This document shows, piece after piece, positions 36,217-44,018 of a DNA stretch of 64,000 nt; position 1 is the stretch's first letter; each line of letters starts with the position of its first letter. The stretch lies in NCBI RefSeq assembly GCF_009604375.1, contig NZ_WEGH01000001.1, forward strand, positions 1,488,001 through 1,552,000, in the 5' to 3' direction. The notes beneath the pieces were generated by a model. That model was not told the DNA's origin. It made no database searches and saw nothing but the letters and a program-made list of their open reading frames with translations. A program made the position numbers and the translations under genes. The stretch is from Actinomadura macrotermitis. Lineage in GTDB: Bacteria; Actinomycetota; Actinomycetes; Streptosporangiales; Streptosporangiaceae.

Positions 36217-36853
36217 GGCCGACATGGTCAAGCGTCAGTACGCCTCCCCGGTGCGGGAGGAGAGCGCCCGGCGTACCCGGCAGGCCATCGTGGCGGCGGC
36301 GGCCGAGCTGTTCGTCGCCCACGGCTACGCCGGGACCTCGCTGGCCGACGTCGCCCTGGCCGCGGGCGTCGCCCGGCCCACCGTCACCGCCGCGACCGGG
36401 TCCAAGCCGGCCCTGCTCAAGCTCGTGCTCGACCAGGCGCTCGCCGGCGACGACGACCCGGTGCCCGTGGCGGACCGCCCCTGGTTCCGCCCGGTCTGGG
36501 ACGCGCGCTCCCCCGGCGAGGCCCTGGACGCCTACGCCGCCGTCTGCACCCTGATCGGCGGCCGGGCCGGGCCCGTCTTCGAGGTCGTCCGCCGCTCCGC
36601 CGACAGCTCCCCGGAACTGGCGGACCTCTGGCGAACCCTGCAGAACAACCGCAAGGCGGGCGCCCGCATGGTGATCCTCCACGCCCAGGCCCTCGGCCCC
36701 TTGGCCCTGGAGACCACTCCTGCCATCGACGTGCTCTGGCTGCTGAACGACCCTGCCCACCACCTGGCCCTGGTCACCGAGCAGGGCTGGTCGCCCGACG
36801 CCTACCAGGAGTGGCTCGCCGCCACCATGCGCAAATCCCTGCTCCCTGAGTGA
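36215..36853 (+). CDS. TetR-family regulator
   Basis: A 212-residue TetR protein; HTH in SLADVALAAGVARPTVTAAT. A second in-frame ATG at 36224 is also possible; no ribosome-binding site is seen for either. It is divergent from the cupin gene and probably regulates it. The effector is unknown. Confidence 0.85.
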   Translation: MADMVKRQYASPVREESARRTRQAIVAAAAELFVAHGYAGTSLADVALAAGVARPTVTAATGSKPALLKLVLDQALAGDDDPVPVADRPWFRPVWDARSPGEALDAYAAVCTLIGGRAGPVFEVVRRSADSSPELADLWRTLQNNRKAGARMVILHAQALGPLALETTPAIDVLWLLNDPAHHLALVTEQGWSPDAYQEWLAATMRKSLLPE

Positions 36854-36864
36854 GCACCCCGCCG

Positions 36865-37938
36865 CTACGCGTGGGCATGCGCCTCGGCTTGCGCCTCCCG
36901 GTACTCGCCGAGCCACTCCGCGTCGCGCTGGTCCGCGGGCATCCCACGCAGGCCTTCGCCGAGCAGCGCGGCGGCGTCGGCGTGCTCGCCGATCCGGTTG
37001 AGCACCATCCCGATGTTGAGCTGGAAGAACGGCGCCGAGTACCAGTAGATCGGCGGCGGCGGTTCGATGGCGTCGGCCGCGCGCTCGGCGGCCTGGTCCA
37101 GCAGGCGGCGCGCCTGCGCGCGGTCGCCGAGCATGGCGTGGCCCTGCGCGGCCTGCAGCAGGTCGAAGGTGCGTTGCGCGGGGTGCGCGCCGGGTGAGGC
37201 GAGCGCGGCGTGCGAGGCGCGGACGACGCCTTGGGGGCGGCCCTGCCGGCGTGCGACATAACCGCGGAAACTGGTGGCGACGGCCGCGATCACGCCGTCC
37301 TCGAACTCGTCGGCGAGGTCCTCGCCCCGGCCGAACAGCCCCAGCGCGCCGGCGTCCTGGCGGATCGCCGCGTGCAGCCATCCGGCGTAGACCGTCCACT
37401 CGGCGACCGCGCTGCCGAGCCGGTCGCGCAGCGGGCCGGACGCTTCGCGCAGCATGGCTGTGATCGCGTCGAGCTGCTCGCGGACCGGCGACAGCAGCGC
37501 GGCCGGCCCGGTCGCGTCCTCGAACCGGCGCTGCGCTGCCAGCACCGTGGCGAGCACGTCCAGCGTTCCCGCGTCCAACCGCACCGGCCGCGCCACGGCC
37601 TGCGTGATCCGCTCCTCGTCGTCGGGGGTGACGGCGCCGTCCAAGCCCGCCGGACGCCAGGTGTGATCGCGCGGAACGTGCTCGGCGGGGAACAGCGCGT
37701 CTTCGGGCCGGTCGAGCACTCGGGCGTACAGCGCCCGGTAACGACGGCCGGGGACGTACTTCCCCGCCTCCCACTGCTTGATCATGCCGACCAGCGACGC
37801 GACGTGCGGAAGGCCAGGCCGCTCGCGCGGGTCGGCGGCGGCGCGCAGCCGCCGGGCCAGCTCCGCGCGCGACCAGTACGGCACCGCCTCCCGGGCGGCG
37901 CGCAGCCGCGCACCGATGAGCTTCTTGTCGGCGGACAT
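36865..37938 (-). CDS. XRE-family regulator with TPR-like sensor domain
   Basis: A 357-residue protein. An N-terminal helix-turn-helix (about 5-75, GARLRAAREAVPYWSRAELA and MIKQWEAGKYVPGRRYRALY) precedes a helical repeat domain (about 110-355) of the type seen in many actinomycete XRE regulators. It is preceded on the opposite strand by two tiny coupled genes of unknown role. Converges on the TetR gene, 11 bp apart. The target is unknown. Confidence 0.8.
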   Translation of the reverse strand: MSADKKLIGARLRAAREAVPYWSRAELARRLRAAADPRERPGLPHVASLVGMIKQWEAGKYVPGRRYRALYARVLDRPEDALFPAEHVPRDHTWRPAGLDGAVTPDDEERITQAVARPVRLDAGTLDVLATVLAAQRRFEDATGPAALLSPVREQLDAITAMLREASGPLRDRLGSAVAEWTVYAGWLHAAIRQDAGALGLFGRGEDLADEFEDGVIAAVATSFRGYVARRQGRPQGVVRASHAALASPGAHPAQRTFDLLQAAQGHAMLGDRAQARRLLDQAAERAADAIEPPPPIYWYSAPFFQLNIGMVLNRIGEHADAAALLGEGLRGMPADQRDAEWLGEYREAQAEAHAHA

Positions 37939-38081
37939 GTTGCAACGCACCTCTCGCCGGCGTCGGGGTGGCCGGGCGAACCCACCCCCTTCGCACCTCA
38001 TCCTGCCCCTGTCTGGCGCCCGCAGTCACGGCTTCACTGAACGTGACCGATTCGCCACCCACGTTGCGTCAGGGGACCATC

Positions 38082-38297
38082 ATGCCGACCGACTTCCTGA
38101 ATCCTGGGGCGCTGCGTGGGCATGCCGCGCGGGGCGTTGAGGAGCGCTTTCCTGGCGTCCGTGCCTGGTGGGGTCATTCGACCCGCAAGTACTGGGCCTA
38201 CATCCCACCCGCGCGTGGCGGGTGGGGGCGCCTGGTCGAAGCCGACCACCCCGGGCGGCTCGCCGAGCTGGTCGCATCCGCGCGGGAGGCGTGGTGA
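38082..38297 (+). CDS. Small hypothetical protein
   Basis: A 71-residue protein (MPTDFLNPGALRGHAARGV...) with ATG at 38082 after CAGGGGACC. The WWGHSTRKYWAYIP and RLVEADHPGRLAELV blocks recall short actinomycete proteins encoded beside XRE regulators; an upstream GTG at 38044 is an alternative start. It overlaps the next small gene by 4 bp. The function is unknown. Confidence 0.65.
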   Translation: MPTDFLNPGALRGHAARGVEERFPGVRAWWGHSTRKYWAYIPPARGGWGRLVEADHPGRLAELVASAREAW

Positions 38298-38470
38298 GCG
38301 ACGAGACGGAGCAGCAGCGCATCGCGCGCAGGGCCGATGCCTTCGAGATGTTGATGATGAACATCCCGACCGCCGCACATCCCCATCGGGGCGATCCCGA
38401 GCTCGCCGCGCGGGCGCTGGAGATCCTCAGCGAACCCGTCCCGGACGCCAAAGAACCCGACGAGACCTAG
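38294..38470 (+). CDS. Small hypothetical protein coupled to 38082-38297
   Basis: A 58-residue acidic protein beginning MSDETEQQRIARRADAFEML, starting at GTG within the previous stop (GTGA). Coupling and codon pattern support it as real. It may work with the preceding small protein and the divergent XRE regulator, but nothing identifies a role. Confidence 0.6.
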   Translation: MSDETEQQRIARRADAFEMLMMNIPTAAHPHRGDPELAARALEILSEPVPDAKEPDET

Positions 38471-38540
38471 CTCGGTGCAACCTTCCCGGGGGCCGGCGCA
38501 TCCCATAGAAAGGGATCTTTCCGACCCTCCGGGAGCGGCC

Positions 38541-40685
38541 GTGCCCTTCAGTGAACTCTCCGAGGCCGAGCAGGCCGTGTGGGACGCCTTTCCCGAGGCG
38601 CTTCCCATCGATCTGGCGGGAGCGCCGGTGCGGGCCGGGGTGATCGCGGCGCTGCTGCTCGGCGGGGGCGAGGCCGCGCCGGGGCGGGTGCCGGCCGTCC
38701 GCGTGTCGGGCGCGCGGATCACCGGCGTGCTGGACCTTTCGTATGCCGAGGCGCGATACGCCTTATTGCTCACCGACTGCGAGTTCGAGGACGGCCTGGA
38801 CTTCACCGAGGCGCGGACCGGGATGCTCCGCCTCGCCCGCTGCCGCTCGGACGCCCCGCTGCGCATGCCCGGCGCGCAGGTGTCCGGCACGCTCGACCTG
38901 GCCGGCGCGGTGCTGCGCGGCGATCCCGCCCTCGACGTCGCCGGGCTCTCCGTGGAGCGCGACCTGGTCCTGCGCGGCGCCCGGCTTTTGAACCCCGGCG
39001 GCGTGAGCCTGCACGGCGACGGCATGAGCGTCGGCGGCGGCCTGACCGCCGACCAGGGGTTGGACTCCGAAGGCGAGTTCTGCCTGCAAGATGCCCGCAT
39101 CGGCGGTCGCTGCACGCTGGTGGACGCCCGGCTCACCAACCCCGGCGGCCGGGCGCTGAACGCCGAGTACCTCGTCACCGAAGGCGCCCTCGTTATGGAC
39201 CGCATGGTCGCCGAAGGCCAGACGCGCCTACAGGACGCCCGGATCGGCGGCTGGTGCAGCTTCGGCGGCGCCACCCTCAAAAACCCCCGCGACGCGGCGC
39301 TGTTCGCCGGGCACCTCGTCGTCGAAGGGACGCTCTACCTGAACCACGGCTTCAACTCGGACGGCGTGGTGACGCTGCGCGGCGCCGCGATCCGCAACTC
39401 GCTGTCCCTGGAGAACGCCCGGCTCAGCAACCCGGACGAGACCGCGTTCCGGGGCCGGCTGATGTCCATCGGCGGCGGCTTCTTCGCCCACGGCCTGGTC
39501 GCGCACGGCAAGGTCTCGCTGGGCTCGGCCGAGGTGCGCGGCTCAGTCTCGCTGGACGGCGCGGCGCTGTCGGCTCCCGGCCGCACCGCGCTCTCCCTGT
39601 GGCGGGCGGACGTGAAGGGCATGGTCGCCTGCAACGAGGGCTTCACCGCCGCAGGGAAGATCATCCTCGACGACGCCCAGATCGGCGCGGGCGTGGAGTT
39701 CAAGGGCGCGAGGATCGAGCAGCCCGGCGGTGTCGCCCTCTCGCTCGTCCGGGCGCACGTGATCGGCTCGCTGAACTGCAACGACGGCTTCCAGGCGACC
39801 GGCGGCATCGTCATGGAGGACGCCAAGATCGGCGCCGCCGTCGAGTTCCGGGGCGCCCGGATCAGCGCACCCGGCGCCCGCGCGCTCACCGGCTGGGGCC
39901 TGTCGGTCGGCAGCATCCTCTGCTGCTGCGAGGGCTTCACCGCCGAGGGCAAGGTGTCCTTCGCCAGTGCCCGGGTCGGCAGCGAGCTCTGTTTCGACGA
40001 GGCCACCATCGACGGCGAGCTGAGCCTGCGCGCGATGAAGGTCGGCAGCCTGCGGACCGGCTCCGCGTCGGCCTTCGGCGGCGGGGTGGATCTGCGGCAC
40101 GCCACCGTCGGCGTGCTCAACGACCGGCCGGAGCGCTGGCCCGCGCCGATCCGGCTGAACGGCATGGTCTACGACAGCCTGCGCCGCCCGCTTCCGGTGC
40201 GCGACCGGCTCGCCGTCCTGGACCGGGGCCTCGGCTTCCGGCCGCAGCCCTACGAGCAGCTCGCCGCCGCCTACCGCCGGCAGGGCCACGACGCCGCCGC
40301 CCGCCGAGTGCTGCTCACCAAGCACCGGCGGCACCGCGCCGGGCAGCCGGTGGTGCTGCGGCTCTGGAGCCTGGTGCAGGACTGGACGGTCGGCTACGGC
40401 TTCCGCCCCTACCGGGCGGCGGGCTGGCTGGCGGCGCTGCTGCTCGTCGGGACGATCGCGTTCGGCCTGGAGCACCCGCCCGCCGCCAAGCCTGCGGAGG
40501 CCCCGCCGTTCAACCCGTTCCTGTTCACCCTGGACCTGCTGCTGCCGGTGATCGGGTTCGGGCAGGAGGGGGCGTTCAATCCGCGCGGCTGGCAGCAGTG
40601 GCTCGCGGCGGCGCTGATCGCGGCGGGCTGGGTGCTGGCGACCACGATCGTCGCCGGGGTCAGCCGGAACCTGTCGCGCCAATAG
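38541..40685 (+). CDS. Beta-solenoid repeat protein with C-terminal membrane segments
   Basis: A 714-residue protein (start GTG at 38541 after GGGAG; an earlier in-frame GTG at 38475 is possible). Residues about 60-520 are repeats of roughly 45 residues, each with a pattern like GFxAxGxVxLxDAxIGxxVxFxGARLxxPGGxAL, typical of a right-handed beta-solenoid. After a short linker come hydrophobic segments at about 625-645, 655-675 and 690-710 (WLAALLLVGTIAFGLE, LLLPVIGFG, AAALIAAGWVLATTIVAG). Similar actinomycete proteins carry the unsupported label 'membrane-associated oxidoreductase'; I see no redox motif. A membrane-anchored scaffold or polymer-like element is possible. Confidence 0.8.
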   Translation: MPFSELSEAEQAVWDAFPEALPIDLAGAPVRAGVIAALLLGGGEAAPGRVPAVRVSGARITGVLDLSYAEARYALLLTDCEFEDGLDFTEARTGMLRLARCRSDAPLRMPGAQVSGTLDLAGAVLRGDPALDVAGLSVERDLVLRGARLLNPGGVSLHGDGMSVGGGLTADQGLDSEGEFCLQDARIGGRCTLVDARLTNPGGRALNAEYLVTEGALVMDRMVAEGQTRLQDARIGGWCSFGGATLKNPRDAALFAGHLVVEGTLYLNHGFNSDGVVTLRGAAIRNSLSLENARLSNPDETAFRGRLMSIGGGFFAHGLVAHGKVSLGSAEVRGSVSLDGAALSAPGRTALSLWRADVKGMVACNEGFTAAGKIILDDAQIGAGVEFKGARIEQPGGVALSLVRAHVIGSLNCNDGFQATGGIVMEDAKIGAAVEFRGARISAPGARALTGWGLSVGSILCCCEGFTAEGKVSFASARVGSELCFDEATIDGELSLRAMKVGSLRTGSASAFGGGVDLRHATVGVLNDRPERWPAPIRLNGMVYDSLRRPLPVRDRLAVLDRGLGFRPQPYEQLAAAYRRQGHDAAARRVLLTKHRRHRAGQPVVLRLWSLVQDWTVGYGFRPYRAAGWLAALLLVGTIAFGLEHPPAAKPAEAPPFNPFLFTLDLLLPVIGFGQEGAFNPRGWQQWLAAALIAAGWVLATTIVAGVSRNLSRQ

Positions 40686-40697
40686 TCGGAACGGGCG

Positions 40698-40726
40698 TTG
40701 ACAGGGGTCGCCGCACTCCCTAATCT
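40698..40726 (+). promoter_or_regulatory. Consensus-like sigma-70 promoter
   Basis: TTGACA (40698-40703), a 17-base spacer, then TAATCT (40721-40726). It reads toward the two NTF2-like genes and is a strikingly good match to the housekeeping consensus. Confidence 0.75.
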
Positions 40727-40729
40727 CTT

Positions 40730-40774
40730 CCTCAATGAAGAGAAATCTTCAGAGAAGCAAATGCCTCAATGAAG
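40730..40774. repeat. Direct repeats and palindrome downstream of the promoter
   Basis: CCTCAATGAAG occurs exactly at 40730-40740 and 40764-40774. Between them TGAAGA-GAAA-TCTTCA (40736-40751) is a perfect inverted repeat. The block sits in the leader between promoter and start codon, and is AT-rich. It could be an operator or a leader RNA hairpin. Confidence 0.55.
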
Positions 40775-40791
40775 TCTTATCGGGAGCCCCC

Positions 40792-41391
40792 ATGTCCGCA
40801 CCGCCCCGCCGCCGCATCAAGCGCGCCCTCGCCGTCACCGCCCTGACCACCGGTCTCGCCGCCACCGGCGGCTACCTCTGGCTCAGCGGCACCACCGACG
40901 TCCGCAACACCGGCGTCGCCGACTGCGCCGCCGTCACTCCGGCCGGCCCCGAGCAGCAGCAGGTCTGCGGGGTGCTGGAGCAGCTGACCGGCGCCTGGGC
41001 GCGCGGCGACGCCGACGCCTACGGCGCGCTGTTCACCGAGGACGCCACCTACACCACCTACGTCGGCACCTACTACCAGGGCCGCCGCGACATCACCGAG
41101 GGCCACCGCGCCCTGTTCCGCGGGTTCGTCAAGGGCACCAAGCTGGCCGACTCCTACCTGGGCGTCCGCTTCTACGGCCCCGGCACCGCCGTCGTCACCA
41201 GCCGCGGCGACACCTACGAGGGCAAGGCCCCCAAGCCGGACGAGCTGTCCAAGACCCAGACCTACACGCTGGTCCGCCAGGGCGACGGCGCCTGGCGCAT
41301 CGCCGCCTTCCACAACACCAAGCGCCGGTCGGTCATGGAGCGCATCTCGTTCCTGTTCGACCCCGCCACCAAGCCCGCCGCCGAGAAGTGA
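40792..41391 (+). CDS. NTF2-like (SgcJ/EcaC-type) protein, membrane-anchored
   Basis: A 199-residue protein. A basic N-terminus and one hydrophobic segment (residues about 12-32, ALAVTALTTGLAATGGYLW) suggest a membrane anchor or signal. The rest is an NTF2-like fold: LTGAWARGDADAYGALFTED, GRRDITEGHRALFRGFVKGT and WRIAAFHNTKR. ATG at 40792 has CGGGAG upstream. The next gene is a shorter cytosolic paralogue. The role is unknown; SgcJ relatives occur with antibiotic genes. Confidence 0.72.
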   Translation: MSAPPRRRIKRALAVTALTTGLAATGGYLWLSGTTDVRNTGVADCAAVTPAGPEQQQVCGVLEQLTGAWARGDADAYGALFTEDATYTTYVGTYYQGRRDITEGHRALFRGFVKGTKLADSYLGVRFYGPGTAVVTSRGDTYEGKAPKPDELSKTQTYTLVRQGDGAWRIAAFHNTKRRSVMERISFLFDPATKPAAEK

Positions 41392-41405
41392 AAGAGGACA
41401 TGACC

Positions 41406-41825
41406 ATGAACGAGATCCACGCCCTGCTGCAGCGCACCCAGGACGCCTGGAACCGCGGCGACGGCGCCGCCTACGGCGCCTGCTTCACCGACGACGCCAC
41501 CGACGTCACCTTCGTCGGCACCGTCTACCACGGCGGCGAGGAGATCGGCCGCGCCCACCAGGCCCTGTTCGACAGCTTCCTGAAGGGCACCCGGCTGTTC
41601 GTCCAGGTCGACGACGTCCGCTGCTACGGCGACACCGCGATCGTCGTCACCCGCGGCGCCGTCGCCAAGAGCGAGCCGAAGAGGCTGGACAAGCTCGCCA
41701 CCTACACCCTGGTCCGTGTGGACGGCGCCTGGCGCATCGCCGCGGTGCAGAAGACCAAGCACAAGAGCCTCATGGAGGCCGTCTCCTTCCGGTTCCAGCC
41801 CGCCACCAAGCCGACCGCGAGCTGA
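41406..41825 (+). CDS. NTF2-like (SgcJ/EcaC-type) protein
   Basis: A 139-residue NTF2-like protein: RTQDAWNRGDGAAYGACFTD, then HQALFDSFLKGTRLFVQVDD, and a C-terminal WRIAAVQKTKHKS. It shares length and residue pattern with the preceding gene but lacks its membrane segment, so the two look like a tandem duplication. ATG at 41406 after AAAGAGGA; GTG 41388 and ATG 41400 are alternatives. Co-transcribed with the preceding gene. Confidence 0.75.
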   Translation: MNEIHALLQRTQDAWNRGDGAAYGACFTDDATDVTFVGTVYHGGEEIGRAHQALFDSFLKGTRLFVQVDDVRCYGDTAIVVTRGAVAKSEPKRLDKLATYTLVRVDGAWRIAAVQKTKHKSLMEAVSFRFQPATKPTAS

Positions 41826-41830
41826 CCGCC

Positions 41831-42121
41831 ATGTCGCGTATCGCCGTCATCGGCGCGGCCGGCCGGACCGGGCGCCTCGTCGCCCAGCAGGCCCGCGCCG
41901 CCGGCCACCACGGCACCGCGATCACCCGCCAGGACGCCGACCCGCGGGTCCCCGGCTCGCTCCGCGGGCTGCTGGACGGCCACGACGCGGTCGTCTCCGC
42001 GCTCGGCGCCGCCGGGCGCGGCCCCACCGACGTCTACTCCGCCGGCACCGCCGCGATCGCCGCCGCGGACGACCCGCGCACCCACCGCGCCGTCGTCGGC
42101 CCCTCCGTCAGGGGACGATGA
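41831..42121 (+). pseudogene. Truncated NAD(P)-binding oxidoreductase remnant
   Basis: An intact 96-residue frame opens with a Rossmann motif (IAVIGAAGRTGRLVAQQARA) and a VVSALGAAGRG strand, as in NAD(P)H-binding atypical SDRs, which are usually about twice this length. The frame stops at 42121, 14 bases into the converging oxidoreductase gene, and lacks the C-terminal half. It is likely a gene cut by a past rearrangement rather than a whole protein. It follows the NTF2-like gene by 5 bp, so its start is still translatable. Confidence 0.6.
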
Positions 42122-43028
42122 CCAGCTTGCCGCGGGTGTGCCCGGACCGGCTCTGCTCGAACGCGTCGCCGACCCGCTCCAGCGGGAAGGTCCCGGCCAC
42201 CTCGACGGTGAGCCGCCCCTGCTCGGCGAGCTCGCCGAGCCCGGCCAGCCGCTCGCCGTCGGGCCGCACCCACACCCACGTCCCGCCGTGCTCGCGGACC
42301 GACGGGTCGGCGGTCGAGGCGTTGCGGCCGCCCTCCGCCAGCACCTTCACGGTGACGTCGAGCTGCCCGCCGACGAAGTCGGCCACCGCGTCCACGCCGC
42401 CGGGCGCCAGCTCCCGCACCCGCCGCACGACGTCGTCCTTGTAGTCGACCGGTTCGGCGCCGAGCTCGCGCAGGTAGTCGTGGTTGCGCCCGGACGCGGT
42501 GCCGATCACCCGGGCGCCGCGGGCGCGGGCGAGCTGCACGGCGAACGCGCCGACCCCGCCGGACGCGCCGAGGACCAGCAGCGTCTCGCCGTCGCGGACG
42601 GCCAGGTGGTCCAGGGTGCGCAGCGCGGTCAGCCCGGCCAGCGGCAGCCCGGCGGCCTGCTCGAAGCTGAGCCCGGCGGGCTTGCGGGCGACGTGGGCGG
42701 CGCTCACCGCGACCTGCTCGGCGAACGTGCCGGCGTGCACGATGTCCTTGCGGGCGTAGGACATCACCTCGTCGCCGGGCTCGAACTCGGGGGTGTCGGG
42801 GCCGACCGCCCGGACGACGCCCGCGACGTCCCAGCCGGGGATGGCGGGGAACACCGTGTCCATCATCGGGTCCAGGCCGCCCGCCATCACCTTCCAGTCG
42901 ACCGGGTTGACGCCGGCCGCCCGGACCTCGATGAGCACCGTCCCCGGCCCCACCTTGGGATCGTCGACCTCCCCGACGGTGAGGCGGGAATCGTCCTTGC
43001 TGTAGCTGTCGTAGGTCACTGCGCGCAT
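42108..43028 (-). CDS. NADP-dependent quinone-oxidoreductase-like dehydrogenase
   Basis: A 306-residue medium-chain dehydrogenase of the zeta-crystallin/QOR type without zinc ligands. It has the entry motif RAAGVNPVDWKV and the cofactor motif LVLGASGGVGAFAVQLARA. It probably reduces a quinone or enone with NADPH. It starts at ATG 43028 (MRAVTYDSYSKDD). The substrate is unknown. Confidence 0.87.
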   Translation of the reverse strand: MRAVTYDSYSKDDSRLTVGEVDDPKVGPGTVLIEVRAAGVNPVDWKVMAGGLDPMMDTVFPAIPGWDVAGVVRAVGPDTPEFEPGDEVMSYARKDIVHAGTFAEQVAVSAAHVARKPAGLSFEQAAGLPLAGLTALRTLDHLAVRDGETLLVLGASGGVGAFAVQLARARGARVIGTASGRNHDYLRELGAEPVDYKDDVVRRVRELAPGGVDAVADFVGGQLDVTVKVLAEGGRNASTADPSVREHGGTWVWVRPDGERLAGLGELAEQGRLTVEVAGTFPLERVGDAFEQSRSGHTRGKLVIVP

Positions 43029-43085
43029 GCGGGCGGCATGCCCGTTCCCGGGCGCTCTGTACCCATGGGCACGATCAAGGATTCG

Positions 43086-44018
43086 TCACCAGTCGGCGGC
43101 GCCGGCGAAGGAGGTGGGGGCCGGGACGTAGCCGAGGACGTCGCGGGCGGCGGAGATGTCCAGGGTCCGCTCGACCGCCAGATGGCCGATCGCGTAGCGG
43201 GTGAGGCGCGGCGGCTCGGGGCGGCGGGCCAGCAGGAACGCGCCCTCGACGGCGGCGGCGAGCGGGTGGGCGAGCCGGTGCGGCGCGTAGACGGGCCGGG
43301 CCCGGATGCCGCGCTCGGCGAGGATGGCGCGCAGCGCGTCGTCGAGCACGACCGGCTCGGCGTCGGTGACGTTGAAGATCCCGGAGGCGACCGGGCCGGT
43401 GGCGGCGAGCACGCACGCCCGCACCAGGTTGGCGACGGAGGTGAGGCTGACCGGCTGGCGGCCGGTGCCGACGGCGGGCAGCAGCGGCCCCCGCACCGAT
43501 GACAGCACGCGCGGCAGCAGTGTGGTGTCGCCCGGCCCGTAGACGGCGTGCGGGCGCAGGACGATCGCGTCGCGGCGGGCCCGCAGCACGGCGCGTTCGG
43601 CGGCGGCCTTGGACGCGCCGTAGGCGTTGAGGTAGCGGGCGACGGGCGCCTGGTCCTCGGTCGCCCGCACCGTCGGCCGGAACGGGTCGTACACGCTGGC
43701 CGTGCTGACGTGCACGAACCGCGCGCCGGGGAACGCGGCGAGGGCGCGGCGGGTGCCGTCCAGGTTGACGGCGAAGAACCCGGCGGCGGGCCCCCAGTCG
43801 GTGACGCTGCCCGCGCAGTGCACGACGGCGTCGACCTCGGGCGCGTCCCGCAGCGGCCCGCGGGCGAGGTCCCAGGAGCGGTAGGCGGCGCCGCCGAGGT
43901 GGCCGGGCGCGACCTCGGCGCGGCGCCCGAACGCCAGCGTCTCCACGCCCTGCCCGGTGAGGGCGCGGCAGACCGCTCCCCCGACGAACCCGGACGCGCC
44001 GGTCACCGCCACCCTCAT
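43086..44018 (-). CDS. NAD(P)-dependent epimerase/dehydratase-family reductase, OleD-like
   Basis: A 310-residue extended SDR. The cofactor motif is VAVTGASGFVGGAV, the catalytic YGASK motif is in LNAYGASKAAAERAVL, and a VVHCAGSVTDWG strand carries the site entrance. OleD reduces the beta-keto acid from OleA to a beta-hydroxy acid in olefin/beta-lactone synthesis. Its ATG overlaps the OleC-like stop by 4 bp. The Ole role is inferred from pairing with OleC-like and OleA-like genes; sugar or steroid reductases have the same fold. Confidence 0.75.
   Translation of the reverse strand: MRVAVTGASGFVGGAVCRALTGQGVETLAFGRRAEVAPGHLGGAAYRSWDLARGPLRDAPEVDAVVHCAGSVTDWGPAAGFFAVNLDGTRRALAAFPGARFVHVSTASVYDPFRPTVRATEDQAPVARYLNAYGASKAAAERAVLRARRDAIVLRPHAVYGPGDTTLLPRVLSSVRGPLLPAVGTGRQPVSLTSVANLVRACVLAATGPVASGIFNVTDAEPVVLDDALRAILAERGIRARPVYAPHRLAHPLAAAVEGAFLLARRPEPPRLTRYAIGHLAVERTLDISAARDVLGYVPAPTSFAGAADW

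Noticed and set aside
38541..40685. Calling this protein a membrane-associated oxidoreductase.
   Set aside because: No cofactor or redox motif is visible; the repeats indicate a solenoid.
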